The notes: generated by a model not told the origin, from the sequence alone. A stretch of 13,501 nucleotides of DNA from Frankiaceae bacterium (GCA_947479995.1 CANKBT010000051.1:1-13501); one strand, 5' to 3'; shown: positions 1 to 6,859, numbered from the stretch's first letter. Translations and numbers: made by a program.

Positions 1-6
1 CGCGGC

Positions 7-24
7 CCGGCGCGATGCCGCCGG
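7..24 (-). terminator. possible short terminator hairpin after the Rpf gene
   Basis: A 6-bp perfect stem (CCGGCG / CGCCGG) with a 6-base loop starts 8 bases past the Rpf stop codon. There is no U-run, as is common in high-GC actinobacteria. Six-base GC palindromes are frequent here by chance, so this is weak. The rest of the first 32 bases shows nothing else. Confidence 0.25.
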
Positions 25-32
25 TCACGGGG

Positions 33-851
33 CTACGCCGCCGGGGCGGCGGGGGCCGGCGCGGCGGGGGCGGCGGGCGCGGCCGGGGCCAGCGGGGCCT
101 CCCACGCGGCGTTGAAGACGCGGACGTTGAGCGCCTTCACGACGCCGAACGGGATGCCCTTCTCGGCCGCGAACTTCGTCATGACCTCCTCGCTGCGGGG
201 CCCGAAGAACCCGTCGGCGGTGATGTCCCAGCCGCGCTGCGCCATGCGGCCCTGCCAGGCCTTGACGAGCGGGTTGAAGTCCTTGCTGTTCACGCCGCGG
301 ACGACCGTGAAGCGCGGGGTGAAGGCCGGGGCGGTCTTCGGCACGACGTACGCCGGCGCGGCGGGCTTGGCCGGCTTGGCGGCGGGCGCCGGCGCGGCCG
401 GGGCGGTGCGGGGGGCGCTGCGCGAGGCGCGGGCCTCGGTCGAGGGGGCGCTGCTGCCGCCCCCGCCGCCGGTCAGGCCGAGCTTGCGCGAGCAGGCGGG
501 CCACTGGCCCCAGCCGCTGCGGGCCTGCAGGTCGCGCGCCGCGGCGTCCTGGGTCGCCGGGCTGGCCTGGTGCGGCATGCCGCTGTAGCCGATGCCGCGC
601 CAGGTGCTGGCGGAGAACTGGTACGCGCCGTAGTAGCCGTTGCCGGTGTTGGCGGCGTAGTTGCCGCCGGACTCGCACTGGCGCAGGCGCGCGAAGTCGT
701 CGGCGGTCTGCGCCGACGCGCTGCCGGTGCCGACGACGAGGACGCCGGCGCCGAAGGCGGTGCCGACCGCGATCGGGGCGGCCTTGGCGGCGACGGCCGA
801 GGGCTTGGCGTGCTGGCCCTTGTAGCGGGGCGTGCGGGCGTGCTGGGTCAC
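33..851 (-). CDS. secreted Rpf-like transglycosylase (resuscitation-promoting factor family)
   Basis: The 272-residue protein should cleave peptidoglycan glycan strands outside the cell and so help growth restart or wall remodelling. A hydrophobic signal segment (about residues 20-47) ends in SASA-Q. The Rpf transglycosylase domain follows (about 49-126): the motif CESGGNY carries the presumed catalytic Glu60, YGAYQFSASTWR follows, and Cys59 and Cys120 match the conserved disulfide pair. A Gly/Pro/Ala linker leads to a region (about 192-250, with QGRMAQRGW and DGFFGPRSEEV) resembling a PG_binding_1 peptidoglycan-binding fold, then an Ala/Pro-only tail (254-272). The GTG at 851 is chosen over an in-frame GTG at 911 because AGGAGAGG (862-869) lies 10 bases upstream and because codons before it would fall inside the riboswitch. 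The transglycosylase call is firm; the C-terminal domain is an inference from a few motifs. Confidence 0.93.
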   Translation of the reverse strand: MTQHARTPRYKGQHAKPSAVAAKAAPIAVGTAFGAGVLVVGTGSASAQTADDFARLRQCESGGNYAANTGNGYYGAYQFSASTWRGIGYSGMPHQASPATQDAAARDLQARSGWGQWPACSRKLGLTGGGGGSSAPSTEARASRSAPRTAPAAPAPAAKPAKPAAPAYVVPKTAPAFTPRFTVVRGVNSKDFNPLVKAWQGRMAQRGWDITADGFFGPRSEEVMTKFAAEKGIPFGVVKALNVRVFNAAWEAPLAPAAPAAPAAPAPAAPAA

Positions 852-861
852 GTGGGGGTGG

Positions 862-869
862 CCTCTCCT
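862..869 (-). promoter_or_regulatory. Shine-Dalgarno site of the Rpf gene
   Basis: AGGAGAGG is read on the minus strand 10 bases before the GTG at 851, and it fixes the start. It is separated by one base from the 3' strand of the riboswitch P1 helix, so the ligand state of the aptamer could change ribosome access. Confidence 0.75.
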
Positions 870-870
870 G

Positions 871-1058
871 ACGCCTGCGAGGTGAGCTGTCGGGTTCGGG
901 TGAGGGGTCACCCGGCCGCGCGCCGGGGAGGCGGCGCGGCTTCACCCCGAGGACGTCGCGCCTGCCGGCGCGCCGCCCGAGAGACCTGGGTCCCCCGCTC
1001 CCACCCCTGGGGCTCCGAGCGGACGCAGCACCTGGGGGTGGGACTCGGCGGCAGGCGT
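871..1058 (-). ncRNA. ydaO: ydaO-type cyclic di-AMP riboswitch in the Rpf leader
   Basis: The minus-strand RNA carries the hallmark blocks of the ydaO/yuaA aptamer in order: CGCCGAGTCC, GGGGGACCC, GGGGTGAAG, then CCGAACCCGACAGCT and CACCTCGCAGGCG. The ends form a perfect 8-bp P1 helix, ACGCCTGC (1051-1058 on the opposite strand) with GCAGGCGT (871-878). An internal helix, CCCACCCC with GGGGTGGG, is also visible. The family senses c-di-AMP and in actinobacteria often controls rpf or other wall hydrolase genes, usually lowering expression when c-di-AMP is high. The whole 188-nt element is present and P1 abuts the ribosome binding site. Direction and mechanism of control are inferred. Confidence 0.93.
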
Positions 1059-1061
1059 GCG

Positions 1062-1098
1062 GCACCGCCCCCCTGCGGGCCGGTGCGCGAGAAGGGTA
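1062..1098 (-). promoter_or_regulatory. candidate promoter and leader hairpin before the riboswitch
   Basis: On the minus strand TACCCT (1093-1098) fits the actinobacterial -10 pattern TANNNT and would start RNA near 1086, about 28 bases before the aptamer. No recognisable -35 is seen. The transcript would begin with a small hairpin, GCACCG (1081-1086) pairing with CGGTGC (1062-1067), just 5' of P1. The hexamer is a common chance match, so confidence is modest. Confidence 0.4.
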
Positions 1099-1138
1099 AC
1101 TGACGCGTCTCGGGCGCGCGCTGTGTCGTGCGGAACAG

Positions 1139-1152
1139 TGGGCGCTCGCCCA
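1139..1152 (-). terminator. weak terminator candidate after fba
   Basis: TGGGC-GCTC-GCCCA forms a 5-bp stem with a 4-base loop 16 bases beyond the fba stop. It is short and has no U-tract. It is listed because the Rpf leader starts soon after and some separation from fba transcription would be expected. Confidence 0.25.
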
Positions 1153-1167
1153 ACCGGCCCCGCGGCG

Positions 1168-2190
1168 CTACGCCCCGCGCTGGCCCGCGGAGCGGAGGTC
1201 CTCGCAGGCGGTGACGACGCGCGCGGCCATGCCGGCCTCGGCCGCCTTGCCCCACGCGCGCGGGTCGTACTGCTTCTTGTTGCCGACCTCGCCGTCGACC
1301 TTGAGCACGCCGGCGTAGTTGCTGAGCACGTGGTCGGCGACGGGCCGCGTGAAGGCGTACTGCGTGTCGGTGTCGACGTTCATCTTCACGACGCCGTGGT
1401 CGAGGGCCTCGCGGATCTCCTCGAGCAGCGAGCCCGAGCCGCCGTGGAAGACCAGGTCGAAGGGCTTGTCCTTGCCGGTCTTGTCGGCGACGGCGTCCTG
1501 GATGTCCTTGAGGATCGACGGGCGGAGCTTGACGTTGCCCGGCTTGTAGACGCCGTGGACGTTGCCGAACGTGGCGGCCAGCAGGTAGCGCCCGCGCTCG
1601 CCGAGGCCGAGCTTGTCCGCCGTGAGCAGGGCGTCCTCGGGGGTCGTGTAGAGCTTGTCGTTGATGGCGTTCTCGACGCCGTCCTCCTCGCCGCCGACGA
1701 CGCCGATCTCCAGCTCCATGACGATGCGCGCGGCGGCGCACTGCTCGAGCAGCTCCTCGGCGATGTCGAGGTTCTCGTGCAGCTCGACCGCCGAGCCGTC
1801 CCACATGTGCGACTGGAACAGCGGCTCGCGGCCGGCGTCGACGCGCTCCTTGCTGATCGCGAGCAGCGGGCGCACGAAGCCGTCGAGCTTGTCCTTCGGG
1901 CAGTGGTCGGTGTGCAGCGCGATCTGCACGTCGTACGCCTTCGCGACGTGGTGCGCGTACTCGGCGAGGGCCTGCGCGCCGAGCACCATGTCCTTGACCG
2001 TCGGGCCGGAGAGGTACTCCGCGCCGCCGGTGCTGACCTGCACGATGCCGTCGCTCTCCGCCTCGGCGAAGCCGCGGATCGCCGCGTTGAGCGTCTGGCT
2101 GCTCGTCACGTTGATCGCCGGGTAGGCGAAGCGGCCGGCCTTGGCGCGGTCGAGCATGTCGGCGTAGGACTCGGGGGTGGCGATCGGCAT
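1168..2190 (-). CDS. fba: class II fructose-1,6-bisphosphate aldolase
   Basis: This 340-residue cytosolic enzyme interconverts fructose-1,6-bisphosphate with dihydroxyacetone phosphate and glyceraldehyde-3-phosphate in glycolysis and gluconeogenesis. Length and motifs match the zinc-dependent class IIA family: LHTDHCPK (Asp95, and His96 as metal ligand), MELEIGVVGGEEDGVEN (about 158-174), FGNVHGVYKPGNVKLRP (His212), VFHGGSGS (His249) and the phosphate-binding KMNVDTDTQYAF (269-280). The N-terminus MPIATPESYADMLDRAKAG matches the usual actinobacterial start, which supports the ATG at 2190. Oddly, no Shine-Dalgarno sequence precedes it: the 23 bases back to the upstream stop codon include CATCCTCC and no purine-rich block. 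Translation could be coupled to the upstream oxidoreductase, or a leaderless message could arise from a degenerate -10 (CATCCT, 2198-2203). Confidence 0.97.
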   Translation of the reverse strand: MPIATPESYADMLDRAKAGRFAYPAINVTSSQTLNAAIRGFAEAESDGIVQVSTGGAEYLSGPTVKDMVLGAQALAEYAHHVAKAYDVQIALHTDHCPKDKLDGFVRPLLAISKERVDAGREPLFQSHMWDGSAVELHENLDIAEELLEQCAAARIVMELEIGVVGGEEDGVENAINDKLYTTPEDALLTADKLGLGERGRYLLAATFGNVHGVYKPGNVKLRPSILKDIQDAVADKTGKDKPFDLVFHGGSGSLLEEIREALDHGVVKMNVDTDTQYAFTRPVADHVLSNYAGVLKVDGEVGNKKQYDPRAWGKAAEAGMAARVVTACEDLRSAGQRGA

Positions 2191-2213
2191 GCCGAGGAGG
2201 ATGCCAGAACGGC

Positions 2214-3581
2214 TCAGCAGGTCGACAGGTCGGCCTCCACGGCCTCCTGCGCCTTGCGGGCGGCGATGAGCACGGGGTCCCAGACGGGCGAGAACGGCGG
2301 GGCGTACGACAGGTCGAGCCCGAGCACCTCGTCGACGCTCATGGCGTTCCACACCGCGATGGCCAGCGCGTCGATCCGCTTCGCCGAGCCGTGCCGGCCC
2401 ACGATCTGCGCGCCGAGCAGCCGCCCGCTGCGCCGCTCGGCCAGCAGCTTGAGGCGGATCGGCTCGGCGCCCGGCATGTAGCCCGCAGTGGTGGTGGAGT
2501 CGACGACGGCGGTGACGAACGCGTAGCCGGCTGCTTCGGCCTCGGCCGACGACAGCCCGGTGCGCGCGACCTCGAGGTCGCAGACCTTGGTCGCGGCCGT
2601 GCCGATGACCCCGGCGAAGGTCGCGTAGCCGCCGCCGAGGTTGATGCCGGCGACCCGGCCCTGCTTGTTGGCGTGCGTGCCGAGCGCGACGACGACCCGC
2701 TGGCCGGACAGCCGGTGCGTGCTCTCGACGCAGTCGCCCGCGGCCCACACGCCCGGCACCTGCGTGCGCATCCGGGCGTCGACGGCGATGCCGCCGGACG
2801 GGCCGAGCGGCACCCCGGCGGCGCGCGCCAGCGCGACGTTCGGCCGCACGCCGAGGCCGAGCACGACGACGTCGGCGGGCAGCTCGCGGCCGCTGGCCGT
2901 GACGACGCCGCGCGCCCGCCCGTCCGGGCCGGTGAGCACCTCGGCCACGCCGTCGGACAGCACCAGCTCGACGTCGAGGCCGCGCACGGCGTCGGCGAGG
3001 AACGCGCCGACGTCCGGGTCGAAGGTGCCGACGGGCGTGGCGGCGCGGTCGACGACCGTGACCGCGAGGCCGCGGGTGCGGCAGGCCTCGGCGATCTCCA
3101 GGCCGATGTAGCCGCCGCCCACGACCACGACCCGGCGGGCGCCGTCGAGCGCGGCCCGCAGCGCCACCCCGTCGTCCAGCGTCTGCACGCCGTGGACGCC
3201 GGGGGCGTCGATGCCGGGCACCGGCGGCCGCATCGGCACCGAGCCGGTGGCGATCACCAGCGAGTCGAACGGCTCCTCGCCCTTGCCGTCCGCGGAGCGC
3301 CAGGCGACGACCCGGCGGTCGAGGTCGACCGCCGTCACCTCGGTGCCGGTGCGCACGTCGAGGCCGCCCGCGCGGTGCTGCTCCGGGGTGCGGGCGACGA
3401 GGTCGTCCTCGCTGCCCACGACCCCGCCGATCCAGTACGGGATGCCGCACGCGCTGTAGCTCGTCGCCCGCCCGCGCTCGAAGCAGACGATGCCCAGGTC
3501 GTCCGGGCCGCGCCGGCGCCGCGCCTGCGCGGCGGCGCTCATGCCCGCCGCGTCACCACCGACGACCACCAGGCGCTCCAC
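2214..3581 (-). CDS. FAD-dependent pyridine nucleotide-disulfide oxidoreductase, CoA-disulfide reductase-like
   Basis: A 455-residue flavoprotein of the single-cysteine branch (CoA-disulfide reductase, NADH oxidase/peroxidase, persulfide reductase). An N-terminal FAD Rossmann motif (VVVGGDAAG, 5-13) is followed by redox Cys45 in SYSACGIPY, an NAD(P) site VVVVGGGYIGLE (151-162), the second FAD motif VWAAGDC (278-284) and a C-terminal dimerisation domain (about 325-450). Tyr368 (GYMPG) and Tyr426 (SYAPPFSPVWDP) are 58 residues apart, the same spacing as the CoA-contacting Tyr361 and Tyr419 remembered for Staphylococcus aureus CoA-disulfide reductase. That favours a CoA- or low-molecular-weight-thiol-linked role. 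The physiological substrate in a mycothiol-using actinobacterium is uncertain. There is no rhodanese domain. The GTG start lies 6 bases after a -10-like hexamer, suggesting a leaderless message. It sits 23 bp upstream of fba and may be cotranscribed with it. Confidence 0.88.
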   Translation of the reverse strand: MERLVVVGGDAAGMSAAAQARRRRGPDDLGIVCFERGRATSYSACGIPYWIGGVVGSEDDLVARTPEQHRAGGLDVRTGTEVTAVDLDRRVVAWRSADGKGEEPFDSLVIATGSVPMRPPVPGIDAPGVHGVQTLDDGVALRAALDGARRVVVVGGGYIGLEIAEACRTRGLAVTVVDRAATPVGTFDPDVGAFLADAVRGLDVELVLSDGVAEVLTGPDGRARGVVTASGRELPADVVVLGLGVRPNVALARAAGVPLGPSGGIAVDARMRTQVPGVWAAGDCVESTHRLSGQRVVVALGTHANKQGRVAGINLGGGYATFAGVIGTAATKVCDLEVARTGLSSAEAEAAGYAFVTAVVDSTTTAGYMPGAEPIRLKLLAERRSGRLLGAQIVGRHGSAKRIDALAIAVWNAMSVDEVLGLDLSYAPPFSPVWDPVLIAARKAQEAVEADLSTC

Positions 3582-3587
3582 CGCAGG

Positions 3588-3597
3588 ACCGTATCCT
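3588..3597. promoter_or_regulatory. overlapping divergent -10 hexamers, probable leaderless promoters
   Basis: Only 23 bp separate the two divergent GTG starts. On the plus strand TATCCT (3592-3597) is followed by 7 bases and the DedA GTG at 3605. On the minus strand TACGGT (3588-3593) is followed by 6 bases and the oxidoreductase GTG at 3581. Both fit TANNNT and share the same TA step (3592-3593). Spacing to the start codons is that of leaderless actinobacterial genes, and neither gene has room for a normal leader with a ribosome site. Any -35 contacts would lie inside the opposite coding region. This is inferred from pattern and spacing only. Confidence 0.55.
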
Positions 3598-3604
3598 CGG
3601 CGGG

Positions 3605-4273
3605 GTGACGACCCTCGCCCTGCTGCCGGAGGCGATCTCCGCCGACAACATCGTGCAGGCCGGACTGGTGCTGCTGCTCGTCGTCGTCTTCGTCGAGACC
3701 GGCCTGCTCATCGGCTTCTTCCTGCCCGGCGACTCGCTGCTGTTCACCGCCGGCGTGCTCATCGCCTCGGGGGTCGTCGACATCCCGATCTGGCTGGTGG
3801 TGACGCTCGTGCCGCTCGCCGCGGTGCTCGGCGACCAGACCGGCTACCAGATCGGCCGGGCCGCGGGTCCGCGCATCTTCAACCGGCCCGACTCGCGCTT
3901 CTTCCAGCAGGAGTACGTCGACAAGGCCTACTCCTACTTCGAGCGCTACGGCGCTCGCACGATCGTCGTCGCGCGCTTCGTGCCGATCGTGCGGACCTTC
4001 GCGCCGGTGGTCGCGGGCGTGTCGAGGATGGACCGCCGCGTGTTCTTCCTGTGGAACGTGCTCGGCGGCGTGCTGTGGGGCGCCGGCGTGACCCTGCTGG
4101 GCTACTTCCTCGGCGAGATCGAGTTCGTCGCCGACAACGTCGAGCCGATCATCCTGCTCATCGTGGCGGTCTCGGTCGTGCCGATCGTCGTCGAAGTCGT
4201 GCGCGCCCGCCGCGAGCACCGCGCCGGCCCGGCCCCCCGCGTCGACCCCCTGCCCAAGGACGCGGTCGACTAG
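3605..4273 (+). CDS. DedA family integral membrane protein
   Basis: A 222-residue VTT/SNARE-associated-domain membrane protein, the usual DedA length. Members are linked to lipid (undecaprenyl phosphate or phospholipid) flipping and membrane homeostasis; which substrate applies here cannot be read. Several hydrophobic segments (about 18-58, 63-75, 145-170, 179-200) flank conserved motifs: FVETGLLIGFFLPGDSLLFTAG (29-50), GDQTGYQIGR (76-85), ARFVPIVRTFAPVVAG (123-138) and GGVLWG (154-159). Glu31, Asp43, Arg124 and Arg130 keep the spacing (12 and 6) of residues I recall as essential in E. coli YqjA. The GTG start follows a -10-like hexamer by 7 bases, so a leaderless message is likely. The stop overlaps the convergent alcohol dehydrogenase stop. 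Confidence 0.92.
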   Translation: MTTLALLPEAISADNIVQAGLVLLLVVVFVETGLLIGFFLPGDSLLFTAGVLIASGVVDIPIWLVVTLVPLAAVLGDQTGYQIGRAAGPRIFNRPDSRFFQQEYVDKAYSYFERYGARTIVVARFVPIVRTFAPVVAGVSRMDRRVFFLWNVLGGVLWGAGVTLLGYFLGEIEFVADNVEPIILLIVAVSVVPIVVEVVRARREHRAGPAPRVDPLPKDAVD

Positions 4274-5487
4274 GGCGCGAGCGCGACCTTGACGGCCCCC
4301 GCCGCGGGGCCCTGCTGGGCCGTGAGCAGCGCCCGCCCGAAGTCCTCGAGCGCGTACGTGTGGGTGACCGTGCCGTCGACGCGGAAGGCGTCGTCGCGCA
4401 GCCACTCGCCGACCTGGTCGAACGTGCGCCGGCCCCCGAGCGCGGGCTCCTCGCCGTAGACGATGGTGCCGAGCACCGCGAGCTCGCGCCACCACACCGG
4501 CGACCAGTCGACCTCCGCCCTGGCGGCCGTGCCGACCATGACGTACGTGCCCCGGGCCCGCAGCAGGCGCAGGCCGAGGTCGATCGTCGAGGCCGTCGCG
4601 ACGCAGTCGAAGACGGCGTCGACGCCCCCGTCGAGCACCGGCAGTGCGCCGAGGCGCGGGCGCAGGAGGCGGGCGCCGACCCGGGCGGCGACGGCCTCCA
4701 GCACGTGCGCCGACGGCTGCTGCACGACGGCGGAGGCGCCGGCGGCGCCCGCCCGCTCGGCGCCGAACCCGCCGGCGCAGACCACGGTGACGTCGAGGTC
4801 GGGGTGCAGCATCCGCAGGCAGGCCGTGACCATGAGGCCGACCGTGCCGGGGCCGACGACCACGACGCTGTCGCCCGAGCGCTGCCAGCGCAGCGCGGCG
4901 TGCAGGGCGACCGACGCCGGCTCGGCGAGCACCGCGCGCTCGGGCGCGATGCCGTCGGCGGCCACGAGCTGGCCCTCGTGCACGAGCACGCCGTCGCTCC
5001 AGCCGCCGCCGACCACGTCGGAGAAGCCGATGCCCTGGCCCACGCAGAGGTCGCCGGCCAGGTCGAGGCGCTCGCACAGGTGGCCCTCGCCGGCCGCGCA
5101 GCGGCGGCAGTCGGGCAGGCCCTTGTGCGCGCAGCGCAGGGTCGGCTCGACGAGCACGGCGTCGCCCTCGCGCACGCGCGTGACGCCCGGGCCGACCGCC
5201 TCGACGACGCCGGTCACCTCGTGGCCCATGACCGCGCGGCGCACCGGCGACCAGGCGGTGAGCACCGGCGACATGCCGGTCACGTGCAGGACCTTGAGGT
5301 CCGAGCCGCAGACGCCCGACAGGGTCGGGCGCACCCGCACCCAGCCCGGCCGGGTCGGCTGCGGCACCGGCACGTCGCGCATCCGCAGCACGCCGCCGCG
5401 GCGCCAGGCGGCGTCCTCGGCGAAGCGCCCGCGCACGACCGTGGTCGCCGCGCGGGCGTTGGACAGCGTGCAGACGAGCGCCCGCAC
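4270..5487 (-). CDS. zinc-type alcohol dehydrogenase (medium-chain dehydrogenase/reductase)
   Basis: A 405-residue MDR-superfamily NAD(P)-dependent oxidoreductase. The catalytic-zinc set is present: Cys60 in SGVCGSD and GHE (His89, Glu90). A structural-zinc lobe has four cysteines at 119, 127, 130 and 138; the first interval is C-x7-C rather than the usual C-x2-C, so this loop is expanded. The Rossmann motif VVVVGPGTVGLM spans about 208-219. Substrate is unknown; glucose/sorbitol- or threonine-dehydrogenase-like enzymes look similar, and an extended N-terminus (about 20-35) sets it apart from classic ADHs. The GTG start is only 3 bp after the pyrE stop and has no clear ribosome site, so it is probably translationally coupled as the last gene of the SDR-pyrE operon. 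Its stop shares CTAG with the convergent DedA gene. Confidence 0.88.
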   Translation of the reverse strand: MRALVCTLSNARAATTVVRGRFAEDAAWRRGGVLRMRDVPVPQPTRPGWVRVRPTLSGVCGSDLKVLHVTGMSPVLTAWSPVRRAVMGHEVTGVVEAVGPGVTRVREGDAVLVEPTLRCAHKGLPDCRRCAAGEGHLCERLDLAGDLCVGQGIGFSDVVGGGWSDGVLVHEGQLVAADGIAPERAVLAEPASVALHAALRWQRSGDSVVVVGPGTVGLMVTACLRMLHPDLDVTVVCAGGFGAERAGAAGASAVVQQPSAHVLEAVAARVGARLLRPRLGALPVLDGGVDAVFDCVATASTIDLGLRLLRARGTYVMVGTAARAEVDWSPVWWRELAVLGTIVYGEEPALGGRRTFDQVGEWLRDDAFRVDGTVTHTYALEDFGRALLTAQQGPAAGAVKVALAP

Positions 5488-5490
5488 GGC

Positions 5491-6024
5491 TCAGCCCAGG
5501 CCGAGGTCGGCGAGCGAGAACGCGTAGCGGTACGGCACGCCCTCGGCCTCGATGCGCTCGGCCGCGCCGGTGGCGCGGTCGGCGATGGTCGCGACGCCGA
5601 CCGGCACCGCGCCGGCCTCGCGCACGGCGGCGAGGGCGGTGAGCGGCGACGCGCCGGTGGTGCTGGTGTCCTCGACGACGAGCACCCGGCGGCCGGCGAT
5701 GTCCGGGCCCTCGACGCGGCGCTGCAGCCCGTGGGCCTTGGCCTCCTTGCGCACGACGAACGCGTCCAGCCGCGGCCCGTCGGCGTGCAGCATCGCGGTC
5801 GCGATGGGGTCGGCGCCGAGCGTCAGGCCGCCGACCGCGTCGTAGCCCCAGTCGGCCGTGAGCTCGCGCATCACCGTGCCGACCAGCGGCGCCGCCTCGC
5901 CGGAGAGCGTGATGCGGCGCAGGTCGACGTAGTAGTCGGCCTCCCGCCCGGACGACAGCGTGACCCGGCCGTGGACGACGGCGCGGGCGCGGACGAGGGC
6001 CAGGAGCTGCTCGCGGGCGGTCAC
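5491..6024 (-). CDS. pyrE: orotate phosphoribosyltransferase
   Basis: The 177-residue enzyme condenses orotate with PRPP to give orotidine monophosphate, the fifth step of de novo pyrimidine synthesis in the cytosol. The PRPP-binding motif RRVLVVEDTSTTGAS (112-126) carries the acidic pair Glu118-Asp119, and the catalytic loop region VRKEAKAHG (91-99) carries Lys93 and Lys96. An early segment, LSSGREADYYVDLRRITL (23-40), also matches the family. Length is typical of the short actinobacterial form. The GTG start at 6024 is 10 bp past the upstream dehydrogenase stop, and a short AGGG lies about 8 bases before it. It is the middle gene of a compact three-gene operon. No attenuator or other pyrimidine-specific control is visible nearby. 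Confidence 0.95.
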   Translation of the reverse strand: MTAREQLLALVRARAVVHGRVTLSSGREADYYVDLRRITLSGEAAPLVGTVMRELTADWGYDAVGGLTLGADPIATAMLHADGPRLDAFVVRKEAKAHGLQRRVEGPDIAGRRVLVVEDTSTTGASPLTALAAVREAGAVPVGVATIADRATGAAERIEAEGVPYRYAFSLADLGLG

Positions 6025-6034
6025 GCGGGCGACC

Positions 6035-6799
6035 CTAGCGACGCGCGGGCATCCGCGAGCGCAGCGAGCCGACGACCGCCCTGACCGCGGTCGGCGGGAC
6101 GAGGCGGGTGCCGGCGACGATCGCCTTGTACGGCAGCCCGGGGATGCTGCGCGAGCGGCCGCGCGCGAGGTCGGCCAGGCCGGTGGCGACGACCTCGTCG
6201 GCCTCCATCCACAGCCGCTGCGGGATGCCGGCGGTGCTCATCTGCGCCCGCGCGTGGAACTCGGTGCGCGTGAAGCCCGGGCACAGCGCCATGACCTGCA
6301 CGCCGCGGTCGGCGTACTGCAGGTGCAGCGACTCGCTGAAGCTCGTGACCCACGCCTTGCTCGCGCCGTACGACGCGCCGCGGGCGCCGGGCGCGAAGCC
6401 GGCGACGCTCGAGACGTTGAGGACGGCACCGGAGCCGCGGGCCAGCATCGGGCCGACGGCGGCGTGCGTGAGGCGCATGACCGCGCGCACGTTGACGCGC
6501 AGCAGGTGCTCCTCGGTGTCGACCGGCAGCTCCTCGAAGGCGCCGGGGTTGCCGAGGCCGGCGTTGTTGACGAGCAGGTCGACGCCCTGCGCGCAGCGGG
6601 CCTCGACGCGCGCGCAGCCCTCGTCGGTGGCGAGGTCGGCGACGAGCACCTCGACCGAGCCGGGCAGCCGCGCGGCGGTGGCGAGCAGGCGGTCCTCGTC
6701 GCGGGCGACCAGGACGAGGTCGTCGCCGCGGGCGGCGAGCTGGCGGACGAACTCGGCGCCGATGCCGGCGGTCGCGCCGGTGACGAGGGAGGTGGGCAC
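6035..6799 (-). CDS. short-chain dehydrogenase/reductase
   Basis: A 254-residue classical SDR, an NAD(P)-dependent oxidoreductase with unknown substrate. Visible motifs: cofactor-binding TGATAGIG (7-14), the LVNNAG stretch (76-81), catalytic Ser131 (NVSSVAG), Tyr144 and Lys148 (YGASK), and PGFTRTEF (174-181). Arg33 after the second strand (VLVARDEDRL) hints at NADP(H). The GTG start at 6799 places the first strand at residue 4, as usual. The longer open frame to 7075 runs into the divergent lipoprotein gene and an ATG at 6810 is out of frame. No good ribosome site is seen; a weak CATGCT 6 bases before the GTG could be a leaderless -10. It is first in the operon with pyrE and the alcohol dehydrogenase. 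Confidence 0.9.
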   Translation of the reverse strand: MPTSLVTGATAGIGAEFVRQLAARGDDLVLVARDEDRLLATAARLPGSVEVLVADLATDEGCARVEARCAQGVDLLVNNAGLGNPGAFEELPVDTEEHLLRVNVRAVMRLTHAAVGPMLARGSGAVLNVSSVAGFAPGARGASYGASKAWVTSFSESLHLQYADRGVQVMALCPGFTRTEFHARAQMSTAGIPQRLWMEADEVVATGLADLARGRSRSIPGLPYKAIVAGTRLVPPTAVRAVVGSLRSRMPARR

Positions 6800-6835
6800 G
6801 CGCCGAGCATGCCCTGCCGGGCGGCAGCAGGGGGG

Positions 6836-6854
6836 TAAGGGCAACCTCACCTGA
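6836..6854 (+). promoter_or_regulatory. DtxR/IdeR-like iron box
   Basis: TAAGGGCAACCTCACCTGA matches 14 of 19 positions of the consensus TWAGGTWAGSCTWACCTWA, including both outer TAAGG and ACCT-A half-sites. It covers the expected -35 region of the siderophore-binding lipoprotein promoter, a sensible place for an iron-dependent repressor. It also lies about 40 bp upstream of the divergent dehydrogenase gene and could affect it. No DtxR-family gene is in this window. Confidence 0.62.
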
Positions 6855-6859
6855 CCCGC

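Noticed and set aside
852..911. Upstream in-frame GTG at 911 extending the Rpf protein by 20 residues
   Set aside because: It lies inside the riboswitch aptamer, lacks a ribosome site and would precede the signal peptide with an unlikely sequence.
1057..2481. 474-codon plus-strand frame opposite fba and the riboswitch
   Set aside because: The minus strand encodes an unmistakable aldolase; the plus frame has shadow composition (Val/Leu/Asp/Arg-rich) and no motif.
3490..6084. 864-codon plus-strand open frame
   Set aside because: It overlaps real genes in other frames (DedA, alcohol dehydrogenase, pyrE) and is an Arg/Ala-rich shadow without any motif.
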